From positions 1 to 5,042 of the forward strand of contig JAIRZW010000063.1 in the NCBI GenBank assembly GCA_031267015.1: 5,042 nucleotides of DNA, given 5' to 3'. Source of the DNA: Heliobacteriaceae bacterium (GTDB lineage: Bacteria; Cyanobacteriota; Vampirovibrionia; Gastranaerophilales; Gastranaerophilaceae). Each line of letters begins with the position of its first letter. The stretch's first letter is position 1. The notes beneath the pieces are model-generated. The model searched no databases, was not told the origin of the DNA, and saw only the letters and a list, made by a program, of their open reading frames with translations. Below, in pieces: positions 3,039-5,042 of this stretch. The translations under genes were made by a program, and so were the position numbers.

Positions 3039-4802
3039 ATGAAACATAAAATCGCGATTTTAACTTTAGGATTATTTTTGACTTCCGGGCTTTTTGCGAG
3101 CGCGGAAAATAGTCTTGTGCAGATGGATATCAGGAAAAGCGGCGATAATACTGTTGATATGACGTTTTTTACAAGCGGCAATTACAACGATAATATCTCT
3201 GTACTGCCAAAATCCGATAACAAATACGTAATCCTGCTTCCCAAAGCTGCCAGTGCGGGTTACAGCAAACCGAATTTAAACGGGGTCAAGGATTTGATTT
3301 CCGGCATTGACATCAAAAACGTTGAAGACGGCGGATATACAAAGATTACCATAATTACCACAAAGCCGCTCAACATAACGACTTCGGCGAAAAAGAGCGT
3401 GCCGGTTACACCTGAACAGCGCGAATACGAAACCTTAATCGCGCAGGCAAATGCTATTAAAAAAGACAGCCTGAGCAAGATTCCGCCGGCACCTGTGACG
3501 CAGAAAACAGCTATTACAGTGAACAAGGCCGGACCGCAAAAGCCTGCGCCTAAGCAAACCAAGCCGCAGCCGCCTAAGAAAGAATCACCTAAAAAGTCTG
3601 ATATAAAGCTTACGGAAGTGACCCCTAAACCAAAAACAACGTCCGTAAAACCAACAGAAAAAATAGAGAATATTGTTCCGGCAGCTTTACCGGATGCTTC
3701 AACAGCTTTGCCTGATGTTTCGCAATCACCTGCCGCGCCTGTAAAAGAGCCTTCTAAGCTGCCGAAAACACTCGCGTTTATTTTGATTCCGATTCTTGCG
3801 TTCATTAGTGCGGCTAAAATGATTAAAAATTCCGTGCAAAACTCAAATCAGTTAACGAACGATTTTGTCCGGCGCACAAGACCTGCGAAACCCGAACCGG
3901 CCGCAGTCGGAAAATACAGTGATATTATCAATAACGACGACCTTAACTGGCAGGAAAAATACAAACAACATCTTGAAGAAACCGTGCAGCCGGAAAAAAA
4001 TTATGCATTTATAAAGACCTCTAAAAAACCCGCCGTGCAAAAGCCTAAGCCGCAGCAAAAGCGCAAGAAGGTTTTGCCTGCTGCTGAGCCGGTTATAACA
4101 GAAGTTCCTGAAATCATAGAGCACAAAAAAGTCCACAGTGAAGAAGATTCTATAAAAACCAGTCTGAAAAAAGCAACCGCAAAACCTAAGATGAAAATTA
4201 AAGGTTTTGATAACCCGTTGAGCGATTCAGACCGTGATAGAGTTAAGCATAACAGCCGGTTCAAAAAATACGACGTTCCGGAACGCGAAACCGTTGATTT
4301 ATCGCGGTCAATGCTTTATACAAACCCCAGAACACCTGAAGATGCAAATTTAAAAATGGGGGGCTATCCGATGAAAAAATACATCATATCTTCGATTGAG
4401 GAGTTTTTTGCCACTCCTGATGCCAACAAGCGCCGGATTAAAGATTCTATGGCCTCAGGGCTGAACCGCACGCAAAAAGCCGCGCCGGTGCCTTCGTTTA
4501 ACAAGTCCTCAAACCCTATTAAAAGCTCGTTTAATGACAATTATTTAGATAATCTTGTTATTAAATCAGGGTTCCACATAGACAAAAACCGCGGATTCTT
4601 TATGGTTCAGCACGGAGAAACTTCGGCTGTAATCGGCAAAATTAATGACGAAATTTTTATGTTGAAAAAGTTTGACAAGCGCGTTGATACGCCGATTCAG
4701 GTTAGAAAAGATAAAAATAACGTGTACATGGTAAAAGCGGATAATTTTAAATCGCTTGTTGAAGTAACAGACAATAAGATAGGTGTGTTGATTGAACTTT
4801 AG
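3039..4802 (+). CDS. Exported single-pass membrane protein with AMIN-like N-terminal domain, Pro/Lys-rich linker and novel C-terminal domain
   Basis: The protein has 587 residues. A Sec signal peptide covers residues 1-22 (M-K-H-K, hydrophobic core, A-S-A before Glu23). Residues about 25-115 are beta-rich and resemble an AMIN domain, the periplasmic targeting module of PilQ secretins and amidases; this match is by eye. Residues 145-240 are a Pro/Lys/Ala-rich spacer. A transmembrane helix at about 244-260 (T-L-A-F-I-L-I-P-I-L-A-F-I) is followed by K-M-I-K, so residues after 263 should be cytoplasmic. That part is a second basic, proline-containing linker (280-500) and a compact C-terminal domain (about 500-587) with alternating strands such as G-F-F-M-V-Q-H-G and V-I-G-K-I. 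The topology would tie an envelope domain to a cytoplasmic one. It is divergent from era and probably cotranscribed with the lipoprotein gene 14 nt downstream. I do not recognise the family. A role in pilus or cell-wall assembly is only an idea. Confidence 0.85.
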   Translation: MKHKIAILTLGLFLTSGLFASAENSLVQMDIRKSGDNTVDMTFFTSGNYNDNISVLPKSDNKYVILLPKAASAGYSKPNLNGVKDLISGIDIKNVEDGGYTKITIITTKPLNITTSAKKSVPVTPEQREYETLIAQANAIKKDSLSKIPPAPVTQKTAITVNKAGPQKPAPKQTKPQPPKKESPKKSDIKLTEVTPKPKTTSVKPTEKIENIVPAALPDASTALPDVSQSPAAPVKEPSKLPKTLAFILIPILAFISAAKMIKNSVQNSNQLTNDFVRRTRPAKPEPAAVGKYSDIINNDDLNWQEKYKQHLEETVQPEKNYAFIKTSKKPAVQKPKPQQKRKKVLPAAEPVITEVPEIIEHKKVHSEEDSIKTSLKKATAKPKMKIKGFDNPLSDSDRDRVKHNSRFKKYDVPERETVDLSRSMLYTNPRTPEDANLKMGGYPMKKYIISSIEEFFATPDANKRRIKDSMASGLNRTQKAAPVPSFNKSSNPIKSSFNDNYLDNLVIKSGFHIDKNRGFFMVQHGETSAVIGKINDEIFMLKKFDKRVDTPIQVRKDKNNVYMVKADNFKSLVEVTDNKIGVLIEL

Positions 4803-4830
4803 TTGAGGGTTGAAGGTTGAGGGTTGAGAG
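4803..4830 (+). repeat. Four-unit heptamer tandem repeat (TTGAGGG type) at a gene start
   Basis: The units are TTGAGGG, TTGAAGG, TTGAGGG and TTGAGAG. The array begins directly after the stop of the upstream gene and contains the TTG start (4817) of the next gene. Each unit carries both a TTG and a purine-rich Shine-Dalgarno-like core. As the unit is not a multiple of three, slippage would move candidate starts between frames. Confidence 0.85.
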
Positions 4831-5042
4831 GTTTTTTCTTGTAATTTGCATTTGTGTGTTGTTCAGCGGCTGCGGTCGTATTTCTGACGAGCGTACCGTA
4901 ATCCGATTCGCAAGCTGGGGGTCAAAGTCTGAGGTCGCAATTATAAAGCCGATTCTGTCCGAATTTGAAGCCCGAAATCCTGATATAAAAGTGGATTTTA
5001 TGCATATTCCGCAGAACTATTTTCAGAAAATTCATCTTTTGT
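4817..5042 (+). CDS. Lipoprotein, ABC transporter extracellular (sugar-type) solute-binding protein, 3' end outside window
   Basis: The frame is open from TTG 4817 to the window end (75 codons). The N-terminus is M-R-V-E-R, a hydrophobic stretch (F-F-L-V-I-C-I-C-V-L), then F-S-G-C-G. Cys19 is the likely lipid-modified residue after signal peptidase II cleavage. The mature part reads V-I-R-F-A-S-W-G-S, then E-F-E-A-R-N-P-D-I-K-V-D-F, then I-P-Q-N-Y-F-Q-K. This is the typical opening of family 1 solute-binding proteins of sugar ABC importers. It would be anchored at the membrane and deliver a carbohydrate to a permease presumably encoded downstream. TTG 4817 was chosen because GAGGG (4805-4809) lies 7 nt upstream and no ATG or GTG is available before the hydrophobic segment. 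It follows the upstream gene by 14 nt, suggesting an operon. Confidence 0.82.
   Translation, partial: MRVERFFLVICICVLFSGCGRISDERTVIRFASWGSKSEVAIIKPILSEFEARNPDIKVDFMHIPQNYFQKIHLL

Noticed and set aside
3260..3805. Long open frame on the minus strand (181 codons) inside the envelope protein gene
   Set aside because: It mirrors the Pro/Lys/Ala-rich coding region of the plus-strand gene, which lacks stop-forming codons in antisense. It has no Shine-Dalgarno and no recognisable domain, and the plus-strand gene has a signal peptide and clear architecture.
4803..4830. CRISPR-like repeat array
   Set aside because: Units are 7 bp and contiguous without spacers, so this is a simple tandem repeat.

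Overview
The window is AT-rich bacterial DNA. The best guess at its source is a gut Gastranaerophilales (Vampirovibrionia/Melainabacteria) or a similar uncultured diderm. The grounds are a prepilin of the GFTLAEVLITLGIIGVVAAL type followed by LPALIQNYKK, an exported AMIN-like envelope protein, a lipoprotein transporter component, and low GC. This is an inference from style, not from a marker-gene comparison.

Layout, left to right. (1) Positions 1-410 hold the 3' half of a small LPD3-like (possible BECR-fold toxin) gene, followed by a convergent structured small-RNA locus on the minus strand. (2) Positions 433-1116 hold a minus-strand type IV prepilin/pseudopilin-like gene. (3) Positions 1139-1997 hold a second and complete copy of the same module: AT-rich operator-like DNA, a 63-residue HTH gene, the 137-residue LPD3-like gene and the small-RNA locus. 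(4) Positions 1993-2931 hold minus-strand era, a ribosome-assembly GTPase with an unusual in-frame insertion. (5) A 107-bp divergent intergenic region carries a 14-bp perfect palindrome. (6) Positions 3039-4802 hold an exported, single-pass membrane protein with an N-terminal AMIN-like domain, a Pro/Lys-rich linker and a C-terminal domain. (7) A 7-bp tandem repeat supplies the start of a lipoprotein that looks like a sugar-type ABC transporter solute-binding protein, cut off by the window end.

The most interesting content is the duplicated HTH / LPD3-like protein / small-RNA module. In both copies a near-consensus sigma-70 promoter (TTGAAA, 17 bp, TATAAT) points back at the protein gene. It should produce an RNA of about 70 nt that folds into one long interrupted hairpin ending in a U-tract. 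The terminator U-tract and the stop codon of the protein gene share the same bases. Stems, promoter and terminator are conserved between copies while the apical loops are entirely different. This looks like a toxin-antitoxin-like or selfish regulatory cassette, but the function is not proven by sequence alone.

Other points worth attention are three genes with -10-like boxes only 7-8 nt upstream of ATG and no clear Shine-Dalgarno (possible leaderless mRNAs), and a GTTGAGGGTT motif found four times, twice inside era and twice in the heptamer array at 4803-4830.
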